The notes beneath the pieces are model-generated. The model worked only from the letters and a program-made list of their open reading frames with translations. It did no database searches and had not been told where the DNA came from. From assembly GCF_026151335.1 (NCBI RefSeq), contig NZ_JAMQPP010000010.1: a DNA stretch of 64,000 bases. One strand, given 5' to 3'. Numbering within the stretch: position 1 is the stretch's first letter; each line of letters starts with the position of its first letter. Shown here piece by piece: positions 1 through 8,247 of this stretch. The stretch is from Leptospira_A soteropolitanensis. Lineage in GTDB: Bacteria; Spirochaetota; Leptospiria; Leptospirales; Leptospiraceae. The translations under genes were made by a program, and so were the position numbers.

Positions 1-1
1 A

Positions 2-1060
2 ATGTTTTTAAAACAATCACGAGAGATTAGGATTTATCTTTTGTATCTTTTACCTATTTTTTGTTTTTTCTCAATTAACTTATACTTTCTTGCAGAAACT
101 ATTCCACAAGGGAAAATTACCCATCTCGCCTTAATCCAACCAAACACAAAATATGCGAAGCGTGAAGTGCAAGAAAATCAAGATTGGATGACAAACACAA
201 TCCAATCGGTTTACGATATAGGTTTGGAAACAATTCGTTATTCACCGAAGCCAATTGATTTACTGGTTTTACCAGAATCTTCTGTTCCATTTCTTGGAAC
301 TCTCAATACGAATGGTCCTAATTCCACCTATAGCCAAAGTTTTGTGGATATTACACAAAATCTTGTAAAACTAAGTAATGCTCCCCTAGTGTTTAATGAA
401 TTGGTTTGGGATGGTGGATCAAGAAACTCTTTAACTCTCCTTCAACCCATATCTTTCACTTCAGAAAGAAGATATAAACAGATCTTATTGCCTTTTGGAG
501 AATATTTACCGGGAGAAAAACACTTTCCTTGGCTTAGGACCGTATTCCCCGAAACGAGTCAACATATTCCAGGGAACCTAACAGAAGCAGTCAAGTTCCA
601 AACCAAATCGGGCGAAATGGTTACATTTAGTCCGCTCATCTGTTATGAAATCTTATACCCAGAATTAGTTCGTAAAATGATAAAACATTCCCCGTCTGAA
701 TTCATCCTAAATCTTACGAATGATTCTTGGTTTGAAAGTCAAACAGAGACAATGCAACATGCAGGTGCTGGTAGGCTTAGGTCCATTGAACAAGGAAGAC
801 CAGTTGTCAGAGTTGCGGTCACAGGGCTAACGACTGCCTATGATTTATGGGGAAGGGAGATGATGGGTGATTTACAAACATTCCAAAAAGCAATCGGATA
901 TTTGGATTTACCGTTAGTCTCCAAGGAAAGAAAAACACCTTATATCCAATTCGGTCCAAGTCCTTGGCGGATCTTGGCCGTTTTTCTAATATTTTTTGTT
1001 TTTTTCCGTAGTCCCCGTCATATACTCACCAATAAAATGAAAAATGAAATTGAAATTTAG
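2..1060 (+). CDS. lnt: Apolipoprotein N-acyltransferase, C-terminal part (partial at window edge)
   Basis: This enzyme transfers the third acyl chain to the N-terminal cysteine of lipoproteins in the inner membrane. The visible part holds one hydrophobic segment (about residues 10-30), then a complete nitrilase-like domain. The expected Glu-Lys-Cys triad can be placed at E92 (LPESS), K159 (YKQILLPFGEY) and C214 (LICYEILYP). A second hydrophobic segment lies near residues 325-337, followed by a short basic tail. Full Lnt proteins are over 500 residues with several N-terminal membrane helices, so the first ATG at the window edge is very probably internal and the gene begins upstream. A 98-residue unknown gene follows after 25 bases on the same strand. 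Confidence 0.85.
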   Translation: MFLKQSREIRIYLLYLLPIFCFFSINLYFLAETIPQGKITHLALIQPNTKYAKREVQENQDWMTNTIQSVYDIGLETIRYSPKPIDLLVLPESSVPFLGTLNTNGPNSTYSQSFVDITQNLVKLSNAPLVFNELVWDGGSRNSLTLLQPISFTSERRYKQILLPFGEYLPGEKHFPWLRTVFPETSQHIPGNLTEAVKFQTKSGEMVTFSPLICYEILYPELVRKMIKHSPSEFILNLTNDSWFESQTETMQHAGAGRLRSIEQGRPVVRVAVTGLTTAYDLWGREMMGDLQTFQKAIGYLDLPLVSKERKTPYIQFGPSPWRILAVFLIFFVFFRSPRHILTNKMKNEIEI

Positions 1061-1085
1061 GTAAGGAAAGAAAGGCTATTCGAAT

Positions 1086-1382
1086 ATGGAATGGGAAAAA
1101 ATACTTCGCGATGCGGTGAAAGAAAATTCAATTAAGGAATTGTATCTCAGAAAGGTACCTTCTTTAAAGACCTGCGAAGATTGGAATAAGGTCGTAGAAG
1201 TGGGAACTGTGGACCACAAAACGAAATATGCTTATTATAAAGGTGGACTTGTTAAATACGGAGAAAGATTGTTCTTCGTCACCCAAGAACGTTTGGATGC
1301 GGTTTCTCCTTTTCGCAAATGGGATTTTAAAAACAAAATTAAAGTCACTGACCCAGAACTCACGGCAGGCGAAAAAAAATAA
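1086..1382 (+). CDS. Small hypothetical protein, 98 residues
   Basis: I do not recognise this family. It is a small, charged, soluble protein with no signal peptide or membrane segment, rich in Lys, Glu and aromatic residues. A purine-rich ribosome site (GGAAAGAAAGG) lies just before the ATG. It follows lnt closely, so the two are probably co-transcribed, and a strong hairpin terminator lies about 45 bases after its stop. Confidence 0.65.
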   Translation: MEWEKILRDAVKENSIKELYLRKVPSLKTCEDWNKVVEVGTVDHKTKYAYYKGGLVKYGERLFFVTQERLDAVSPFRKWDFKNKIKVTDPELTAGEKK

Positions 1383-1426
1383 GACATACCTCGGGACCAA
1401 ATACCCACAAGACCTCTGCGTACATA

Positions 1427-1457
1427 AAAAAAGACCAACAATAGTTGGTCTTTTTTT
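1427..1457. terminator. Bidirectional intrinsic terminator
   Basis: A perfect 7-bp stem, GACCAAC (1433-1439) and GTTGGTC (1444-1450), with a 4-base loop, is followed by seven T on the plus strand and preceded by a run of A that becomes T on the minus strand. It lies between two convergent genes and can end transcription from both sides. Confidence 0.85.
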
Positions 1458-1479
1458 ATTGAATCTAGGTAAGCGGCAA

Positions 1480-3480
1480 TTACCGATTCAATCGAATGAT
1501 CATATTCAATTTTTCTGCGATGGCAATGACTTCCATGACCTTTGATTTTTCGATAATGATCCCTGTCGGGCTCACTTCTTCCAAAACAAACTTCTTCCCT
1601 TTAATTTGACCAAGGAGGAGCTCCATCACCTGCGAGTCTTTGGTTCTTAGGAGAACCGAATCTTCCGTAATGGTCACAATTGGTAAATTGTTACCCCAAT
1701 CATCTAATAAAAAGAGTAAGTTTTGTGCAAGATCTGCCTTCGAAGATTCTCTTAAAAAATGAACAAATGTTTCTTTGTCGTAACCAAGTAAAATTCCCAG
1801 TTGGAAACTGTCTTTGGTTAGTAAAAAAGTATAAACCCTATCGTAATCTTTTAACTCACAAAAAGCTTTTAATAAATGAATTCCATGTAGAGAAACTCTA
1901 TCAGGAAAAGCAATGATTGAAAAGTCTGGGTTGATGGTAATTCCACCCTTTTCAGTTACAGTAACTAAAGGTTCATGGTTGAAATAATGGGCGCCAAGTT
2001 CAGAAAGGCTCAAGTTTCGCTGTGGATATTCCACTTCAATGAGACCAAAGAGTTGTAAGTAAAAAATAGCAGAGATGATTTCTTTACGTAAGTCAGCTAA
2101 ATCTTCTTCATAAGTTTTAATCTGAAAGGTTGGTGAAAAAACCAAATGATCTCGGATGATATGGGAAAATATCACGGATGTGTTGATTTTTCCATGTGCC
2201 ATAATGAGTTTTACAGTTTTATCTAAAATTCCTTTTTCGTAGAACGGAACTTCGGTGGCAGTAAATACTTCGGCAGGATTGAGACGGCGAGTCCTTGCTT
2301 CATTGACTTCATGAATCACGAGTTTCATGATTTCAAAGATATCTTTTTTTAAGAATTCATCAGTCTCTTGAATGAGAATGACATTCTCACCTTTGATATC
2401 TACGTATCCTAAGAGTTTTAGGATCGGAAGGATTAGTTCAATTTGATAAACCTGGCTTTTTTCAGGAAAAATTTCTATATCAGGAGATAGAAGCTCAGTT
2501 TCTGTTCTTTTGTGATCTGCCTGTTTGATTTTCCCTGATTTTGCAAGGTTCAAACCTTTTCGTGAAATATACGAAATGAGTTTCTTTACATTGAGAAAAA
2601 AATCGAGACCATTGGCAGAAATTTTTTCCTGACGTACTCTTGTTCCCTTTTTTACCGGAGGCAAAATAGGAGAAAATTGCAAATGATCTAAAATTTCTTT
2701 CGGGATCACGATCACCCGAATGAATTTGTCCTCTACATAGTATAAATCGCGAACTAAATAAAGAGAGGTTAAATGCGGAATGGTTTGTTCAAATTTACCA
2801 CGGTTGACAGTGATGTAGTTACGAATGGTATCTGCTTCAATGACACCACCATGAATGTAAATTTGATGAAGAACATCTTTATCAAAATCAGAAAGACCAT
2901 CAATTAGCTTTTGAAGAAACTCTTGCTCTAGAGCATTCTTTAAGAATGTTTCAATGTGTTCGCCTTTTTTCGCACCAACAGCTTCCTTCCATTCTTCTGG
3001 AAGCTCAGCAATTGTGGCTTTATGTAAGGCCTTCTCAATCGAAAATTTAAACTTTTCACCCTTAGGGTTTGTTTCGACTTTGATGAGTTTTAAATATTCA
3101 TCATACGTATGGTATTTATCTAAATTGTTAGTAAGACGTTCGCGGTTTTTTCGTTGGTATAAAAGATAATACTTTCGAAGGACGTTCAGTTCCATTTCCA
3201 CGTTGATCGGTGGAATGTTAACCTTTCTCGAAATTTCTCCGAGTGTCATAACCCCTTTGTTCTTTAAAATGGAAGTCAATATGTTGACTTGGAGGGGTGT
3301 GAACTTTTCCAGAACCCCTTTTAGGTAAAATTCATTCTGGAAAATCTCCATGAGACCCAAAATGGTCGATTTTTTGTCCTTTCCTGGGATCTTTTGGATG
3401 TTCCAAAGGCTTGCGATTTTTTTGATCTCGTTGAGATCGAGTTTCTCTAACTCTTGGTACAGGACAGTTTCTTGGCTCAT
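1480..3480 (-). CDS. Large protein with helicase-associated (XPB/Ssl2 N-terminal-like) domain
   Basis: A 666-residue soluble protein of unknown role. The N-terminus (about 8-45) resembles a SAP-type helical motif, and residues 60-110 look like a winged-helix segment. The C-terminal 150 residues fit the helicase-associated domain of XPB/Ssl2-like proteins: 'ITINPDFSIIAFPDR', then 'YDRVYTFLLTKDSFQLGILLGYD', then a 'DDWG' block. No Walker A, DEAH or other helicase motor motif is present, so it is an accessory-domain protein, perhaps DNA-binding. Its ATG at 3480 faces the UbiB-like gene across a divergent intergenic region. The domain call is from motif memory, not a search. Confidence 0.6.
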   Translation of the reverse strand: MSQETVLYQELEKLDLNEIKKIASLWNIQKIPGKDKKSTILGLMEIFQNEFYLKGVLEKFTPLQVNILTSILKNKGVMTLGEISRKVNIPPINVEMELNVLRKYYLLYQRKNRERLTNNLDKYHTYDEYLKLIKVETNPKGEKFKFSIEKALHKATIAELPEEWKEAVGAKKGEHIETFLKNALEQEFLQKLIDGLSDFDKDVLHQIYIHGGVIEADTIRNYITVNRGKFEQTIPHLTSLYLVRDLYYVEDKFIRVIVIPKEILDHLQFSPILPPVKKGTRVRQEKISANGLDFFLNVKKLISYISRKGLNLAKSGKIKQADHKRTETELLSPDIEIFPEKSQVYQIELILPILKLLGYVDIKGENVILIQETDEFLKKDIFEIMKLVIHEVNEARTRRLNPAEVFTATEVPFYEKGILDKTVKLIMAHGKINTSVIFSHIIRDHLVFSPTFQIKTYEEDLADLRKEIISAIFYLQLFGLIEVEYPQRNLSLSELGAHYFNHEPLVTVTEKGGITINPDFSIIAFPDRVSLHGIHLLKAFCELKDYDRVYTFLLTKDSFQLGILLGYDKETFVHFLRESSKADLAQNLLFLLDDWGNNLPIVTITEDSVLLRTKDSQVMELLLGQIKGKKFVLEEVSPTGIIIEKSKVMEVIAIAEKLNMIIRLNR

Positions 3481-3504
3481 GGTTGCGATTTGATAAGTTT
3501 TTGA

Positions 3505-3585
3505 TTGAGACCTAATCCTGCAACTCTATTTCACTTACAGGATCGAAGGGGATTTTCTCGTTTCCAATCCCGATTTAGGTCTCAA
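3505..3585. repeat. 11-bp inverted repeat in divergent promoter region
   Basis: TTGAGACCTAA at 3505-3515 is matched perfectly by its reverse complement TTAGGTCTCAA at 3575-3585, 59 bases apart. The arms sit near the starts of the two divergent genes (3480 and 3596). This fits paired regulator half-sites or a symmetrical promoter element; function unknown. Confidence 0.5.
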
Positions 3586-3595
3586 ACTAGGACGT

Positions 3596-4894
3596 ATGGA
3601 TTCCCTTTCTGAAATCGTTTCTTTCGGCTGGCAATCGAGCCTACGGGTCGCCCACTCCAGTTTTGTATTCACTTCTAAGGCGTTAGGGATTCTGGCCCAG
3701 CTCACCAAGGGAAACCCCAATCATAGAGAAATAGCCATCGCCCTCCGAGAAGCATTTTCAAATTTGGGAGCCACTTATATCAAACTGGGCCAATTTATCG
3801 CAAGTGCGCCCTCCCTCTTTCCCAAAGAATATGTAGAAGAAATGCAGGCATGTCTGGACTCCGTGCGACCGGTAGCTTTTCGGGACATTCGATCTTCCGT
3901 AGAACGTGAATTGGGTGGGAAACTAGAAACCTTATTCCATTCCTTCGATGAATCCCCTCTTGCCTCCGCCTCCATTGCACAAGTCCACGCGGCGGTCACA
4001 AAAGAAGGTTTGGACGTAGTTGTAAAGGTGCAAAGGCCCGATGTCCATCTAACATTAAAGACGGATATGCAGATTTTAGGTATCCTTACTAAAATCTTAG
4101 AATTCATTGCACCCGAATTTAAAAAGTCAGGTCTTACTGCAATGTTTGAAGAATTTCAAACTTCAATCTTACAAGAAATAGATTTTATCCAAGAAGCAAA
4201 AAACATTGAAGAGTTTGAAAATTATCTTTTGCGTGTGAAAGAATCCAGAGCAAGAGTTCCTAGAGTTTACCATACACTTTCCACTAAAAAAGTTTTAACT
4301 ATGGAAAGATTTTATGGAGTTCCTATTACAGATGAAGTCGGCCTTCGAAAATACACGAATAATCCTAGAAAAGTTTTAAGTGATGCTTTAGAAATTTGGT
4401 TTTCATCTCTTTCCAACCAAGGTTTTTTTCATGCTGATGTACATGCCGGAAATTTAATGATTCTAAAAGATGGGACCATTGGATTTATCGATTTTGGAAT
4501 TGTGGGGCGAATTTCTCCTAAAATTTGGAAAGGACTTATGTTGTTTACTCAAGGCATCGGAATCGGCGAACCTACATTAGTTGCTAAGGGATTGGTAGAA
4601 ATGGATTCAACTGATAGCGGAGTCAATCCTGCCGTTCTTGCAAAGGAATTAGATTCAGTTTTTAATGAATTAGAATCAGTATACGTACATTTAACCGACA
4701 ATGAGATATTTGACGAATCCAAGGTGAATCGGATTATGTACGAGATGAAGGAAATTGCCGAAAAAAATGGATTAAAAATACCAAGGGAATTTGCACTTCT
4801 CATGAAACAAATGTTATATTTTGACAGATACGTGAAGTCGATTGCACCAGAAATCAATTTATTCCGGGACACACAAAAATTTGCCATCTCATAA
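3596..4894 (+). CDS. ABC1/AarF/UbiB-family atypical kinase
   Basis: A 432-residue member of the UbiB/ADCK family, ATP-binding proteins needed for quinone synthesis or lipid homeostasis. Family hallmarks are clear: the KxGQ motif (KLGQ, 63-66), the A-rich loop near 123-130, the nucleotide-binding lysine K144 in VVVKVQRP, the HADVHAGN catalytic loop (279-286) and DFG (299-301). It lacks the two obvious C-terminal membrane helices of E. coli UbiB, so the substrate is not certain. The ATG has an AGGA site close upstream. feoA begins 10 bases after its stop, so it probably heads an operon with the ferrous iron genes. Confidence 0.85.
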   Translation: MDSLSEIVSFGWQSSLRVAHSSFVFTSKALGILAQLTKGNPNHREIAIALREAFSNLGATYIKLGQFIASAPSLFPKEYVEEMQACLDSVRPVAFRDIRSSVERELGGKLETLFHSFDESPLASASIAQVHAAVTKEGLDVVVKVQRPDVHLTLKTDMQILGILTKILEFIAPEFKKSGLTAMFEEFQTSILQEIDFIQEAKNIEEFENYLLRVKESRARVPRVYHTLSTKKVLTMERFYGVPITDEVGLRKYTNNPRKVLSDALEIWFSSLSNQGFFHADVHAGNLMILKDGTIGFIDFGIVGRISPKIWKGLMLFTQGIGIGEPTLVAKGLVEMDSTDSGVNPAVLAKELDSVFNELESVYVHLTDNEIFDESKVNRIMYEMKEIAEKNGLKIPREFALLMKQMLYFDRYVKSIAPEINLFRDTQKFAIS

Positions 4895-4904
4895 ACTTAA
4901 GACA

Positions 4905-5144
4905 ATGACAATACAAGATTTAAAAATTGGAGAAACTGCAGCGATTGTTTCTTTAGATTCAAGACAACTTCCAAAACCAATGTTAACCGAGTTATTAGAA
5001 CTAGGCTTTTTCCCTGGGGCCGAAATCACACTCAAAGATAAATCATCTTTGCTTGGAAAAATGATTTGTGATCTTAACGGCAGCACAATTGCCCTACGAA
5101 TCAACGACGGAAAAGCCATAGAGATAAAATTAAAATCAACATGA
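4905..5144 (+). CDS. feoA: Ferrous iron transport accessory protein FeoA
   Basis: A 79-residue SH3-like protein that assists the FeoB ferrous iron transporter at the inner membrane. The pattern 'LKIGETAAIVSLD...LTELLELGFFPGAEITL' is typical FeoA, and the length matches. The start is placed at 4905 (MTIQDLKIG), since a longer reading from 4842 overlaps the kinase gene and adds a tail foreign to the family. Its stop overlaps the feoB start by four bases (ATGA), showing translational coupling. Confidence 0.9.
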   Translation: MTIQDLKIGETAAIVSLDSRQLPKPMLTELLELGFFPGAEITLKDKSSLLGKMICDLNGSTIALRINDGKAIEIKLKST

Positions 5145-7210
5145 AACAAAATCGAATTTATTTAGTCGGAAACCCCAACTGCGGGAAGTCAACGTTATTC
5201 AATCAGCTTACCGGCCTCAAACAAAAAACGGGAAACTTCAGCGGAGTCACCGTTGAAAAAAGAGAAGGAACTCTAAATTTAGATAATGTTGACTGGACTA
5301 TCACCGACTTACCGGGTACATACGGTCTTGGAGGGGTGGCAGAGGATAAAAAAATTGCTTATGAAATACTACTTTCAAGAACACCGGACGAACAAGTTAT
5401 ATATGTTTTGGATGCACTGAATTTAGAACGCGGCCTTCAGTTTTTATTACAAATTATTGATATGGGTGTTCCAACACTTGTGGTTCTAACCATGAAAGAT
5501 GTGCTCGAGAAAAAAAGAATTCAATTGGATTTAGAAAAACTAGAAAAATCCATCGGGCTTCAATTCATTTTGGTCAATGCAAAGTCTGGAGAAGGTATTG
5601 ATCACTTAAAAGAGATTCTAAAAAAACAAGATAGCTTTCAGAAACGCCCAAGATTATGGAATTGGGATTCAAAAGAAGAATCGTTTTTAGCAGAAGCAAA
5701 ACAAAAGTTAGGCATTAATACAAACGAAGCAGAGTTCTTTTTATCTCAATCTTTAAAATTTATCAATAAAGATCCACACTTAAATGACAAACGTTATTTT
5801 ACAAAATTTCCTGAAGAAACAGGGAATTGGCTAAAGTCTGCTATAGAAGGCAAAGGATATAACTTTTATTACCAAGAAGAGATGATCCATCGTTCTTTCT
5901 TTATCAAAAAGGTTTTGGCAAATGTAATCACCTATCCGAAGTCCATTCCAGGAAGTTGGGAAGAAAAATTGGATCGCCTCTTATTACATCCGATTCTTGG
6001 ATTTGTCTGTTTTTTCCTTTTAATGGGACTTCTTTTTCAAAGTTTGTTTAGTTTTGCAGAGCTACCGATGGATTTAATTGAATCAGGTATAACAAGCTTA
6101 CAATCGTTTGTTGAAAGTTTATTAAGCGACGGACTTTTAAAATCCTTAATTTGTGAAGGAATCATTGGTGGAGTAGGAAGTGTGATTGTATTTATTCCAC
6201 AGATTGCCCTATTATTCCTCTTCATTGGGATTTTAGAAGAGTCTGGATATTTGGCACGGGCAAGTTTTTTAATGGATCGAGTTATGGGTAAATTCGGATT
6301 ATCAGGGAAGTCTTTTATTCCCTTACTCTCTTCGGCAGCTTGTGCCGTTCCCGCTATCCTTGGGACAAGAACCATAGAAAACAAATCGGATCGCTTTACA
6401 ACGATTATGGTATCACCTCTAATTATGTGTTCGGCTAGATACCCTGTTTATATTTTAATTGTAGGAACAGTTTTTAGTTTTCCCCCTGTATTTGGGATAT
6501 TTAATATCCAAGGTTTTGTTCTTTTTTCTATGTTTTCGCTTGGTATGATCGCAAGTTTGGGTTTTGCACTTCTCTTTCGCAAAACAGTGTTTAAAGAAGA
6601 TGCTTCCTATTTTGTTATGGAACTTCCCAGATACAATCTCCCCTCTGCAAGAAGTTTGTTTCATACAGTCTTTGCAAAGGTAAAATCATTTTTGTCTACT
6701 GCAGGCCAGATCATTTTATATATATCCGTTTTGCTCTGGTTTTTAAGTCACTTCCCGGCTGATTACAAAAATAACGAATGGAAAACAAGCCCAATAGAAA
6801 ATTCTTATATTGGAACTATCGGAAAAGTGATGGAACCCGCTATTAAACCACTTGGTTTCGATTGGAAAATTGGTATTTCCATTTTAACTTCTTTTGCAGC
6901 AAGAGAGGTTATGGTTTCCACCTTAGCTGTGCTATATGGTTCCGAAGAAAACGAAGAAGGCGAATCGCTTCGATCTATGCTTCGCACAGAAAAAAGGGAA
7001 GATGGATCACCGGTTTGGACGCCGCTCTCAGGACTGTCTTTACTTGTGTTTTTTGCCTTTGCCAGCCAATGTATGTCTACTCTGGCCGTGACAAAAAAAG
7101 AAACAGGAACTTTATTTTGGCCAGTTGTACAATTTTTATATATGACAACTCTTGCGATTTGTTCATCCTTTCTTATTTTCCAATTAGGAAAGATTTTAGG
7201 ATTTTCTTAA
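5141..7210 (+). CDS. feoB: Ferrous iron transporter FeoB
   Basis: A 689-residue GTP-driven Fe(II) permease. The N-terminal G domain has G1 GNPNCGKST (10-18), a G3 DLPG motif near 58 and TMKD near 117 in the G4 position. Two Gate regions and about eight membrane helices follow, with conserved cysteines in 'SAACAVPAI' and 'MCSARYPVYILI'. It is somewhat shorter than E. coli FeoB. It forms a coupled pair with feoA; I saw no feoC and no clear Fur box. Confidence 0.95.
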   Translation: MKQNRIYLVGNPNCGKSTLFNQLTGLKQKTGNFSGVTVEKREGTLNLDNVDWTITDLPGTYGLGGVAEDKKIAYEILLSRTPDEQVIYVLDALNLERGLQFLLQIIDMGVPTLVVLTMKDVLEKKRIQLDLEKLEKSIGLQFILVNAKSGEGIDHLKEILKKQDSFQKRPRLWNWDSKEESFLAEAKQKLGINTNEAEFFLSQSLKFINKDPHLNDKRYFTKFPEETGNWLKSAIEGKGYNFYYQEEMIHRSFFIKKVLANVITYPKSIPGSWEEKLDRLLLHPILGFVCFFLLMGLLFQSLFSFAELPMDLIESGITSLQSFVESLLSDGLLKSLICEGIIGGVGSVIVFIPQIALLFLFIGILEESGYLARASFLMDRVMGKFGLSGKSFIPLLSSAACAVPAILGTRTIENKSDRFTTIMVSPLIMCSARYPVYILIVGTVFSFPPVFGIFNIQGFVLFSMFSLGMIASLGFALLFRKTVFKEDASYFVMELPRYNLPSARSLFHTVFAKVKSFLSTAGQIILYISVLLWFLSHFPADYKNNEWKTSPIENSYIGTIGKVMEPAIKPLGFDWKIGISILTSFAAREVMVSTLAVLYGSEENEEGESLRSMLRTEKREDGSPVWTPLSGLSLLVFFAFASQCMSTLAVTKKETGTLFWPVVQFLYMTTLAICSSFLIFQLGKILGFS

Positions 7211-7241
7211 TTTGCCGACAATGATCTAAAGAAGGGAACAC

Positions 7242-8234
7242 TTGGATTTTAAAATTGGATCAAAAACTTTAACAAGAAAATCGGAACCGTATTTAGTTGC
7301 CGAAATTGGGCTAAACCACAATGCAAATTTAGAAATTGGCAAAAGAACCATAGCCAAAGCAAAAGAATCTGGAGCACACGCGGTCAAGTTCCAAACCTAC
7401 CGAACGGAAGAGTTCATTGATTCGACAAACCCTGATGTAAAATTTCTATATGACATTTTTAAACAATACGAATTAAATGAATCGCAACATAAAGAACTTC
7501 AAAAAACTGCATTGGATCTTGGACTTGATTTTTTTTCCACACCGCTATGTGATTCCGCAGTTGATTTGTTATGTGAACTAAATGTACCAGTATTAAAAAT
7601 TGCCTCGGGTGATATTGTTAATTTACCATTATTAAACAAATCCATTCAATCGGGAAAACCATTGATCGTTTCTACAGGTGCCGCTTTGCCTGAAGAAGTT
7701 ACAAGAGCCATTTCACTTTTTCAAAAACAGAAAACAGAGGTTTGTTTACTCCACTGTGTGTCCATGTATCCCACTCCACTCAATAAAGTGAACCTTCAGT
7801 CGATTCCCTTTTATTTGGATACAACAGAATATGTTGTGGGTTTTAGCGATCATTCGGATGGAAGTTTGGCTTCTTCAGTGGCCTGTGGTTTGGGTGCCGT
7901 CGTATTTGAAAAACACTTTACTTTGGATCGAAATTTAGAAGGTCCTGATCATGGAATTTCAATGGATCCAATGATGTTTACTAAATTGGCCAATGATTTA
8001 AAACAAAGTTTTGAAATGGGTGGGCTGTATGGAAAGAATACACATACAGAAGAAACGAATGGTTGGTTCTATGGAAGGAGATCCTTATACAAAAAAGGGG
8101 AATCCATTCTTAGTTTAAGACCTGCTTTGCATACTAAAGATACAAATATTTTAAATTCTTGGGAGTTGGATCGGGTGGGAGATCCTTCCCTTTTACAAGA
8201 AGGACCTATTATATTGGCACCTAAGTCTAAATAG
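7242..8234 (+). CDS. NeuB-type N-acetylneuraminate/pseudaminate synthase
   Basis: A 330-residue TIM-barrel enzyme of the NeuB family, which condenses phosphoenolpyruvate with an amino-hexose to make a nonulosonic acid. Family motifs are in order: AEIGLNHN, KFQTY, FSTPLCD, KIASGD, STGA, LHCVSMYPTP, GFSDHS and EKHFTLDR. The usual C-terminal antifreeze-like SAF domain is short and poorly conserved. The start is TTG at 7242, preceded by GAAGGGA; no in-frame ATG lies nearby. It follows feoB by 31 bases. No other nonulosonate gene (epimerase, CMP-transferase) is in the window, so the exact sugar product is open. Confidence 0.8.
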   Translation: MDFKIGSKTLTRKSEPYLVAEIGLNHNANLEIGKRTIAKAKESGAHAVKFQTYRTEEFIDSTNPDVKFLYDIFKQYELNESQHKELQKTALDLGLDFFSTPLCDSAVDLLCELNVPVLKIASGDIVNLPLLNKSIQSGKPLIVSTGAALPEEVTRAISLFQKQKTEVCLLHCVSMYPTPLNKVNLQSIPFYLDTTEYVVGFSDHSDGSLASSVACGLGAVVFEKHFTLDRNLEGPDHGISMDPMMFTKLANDLKQSFEMGGLYGKNTHTEETNGWFYGRRSLYKKGESILSLRPALHTKDTNILNSWELDRVGDPSLLQEGPIILAPKSK

Positions 8235-8246
8235 GTGCCATTCTAT
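8215..8246. terminator. Hairpin terminator between convergent genes
   Basis: A perfect 9-bp stem, TGGCACCTA (8215-8223) and TAGGTGCCA (8232-8240), spans the stop codon of the NeuB-type gene and is followed by a T-rich stretch. It lies between two convergent genes; the T-tract favours plus-strand termination. Confidence 0.65.
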
Positions 8247-8247
8247 T

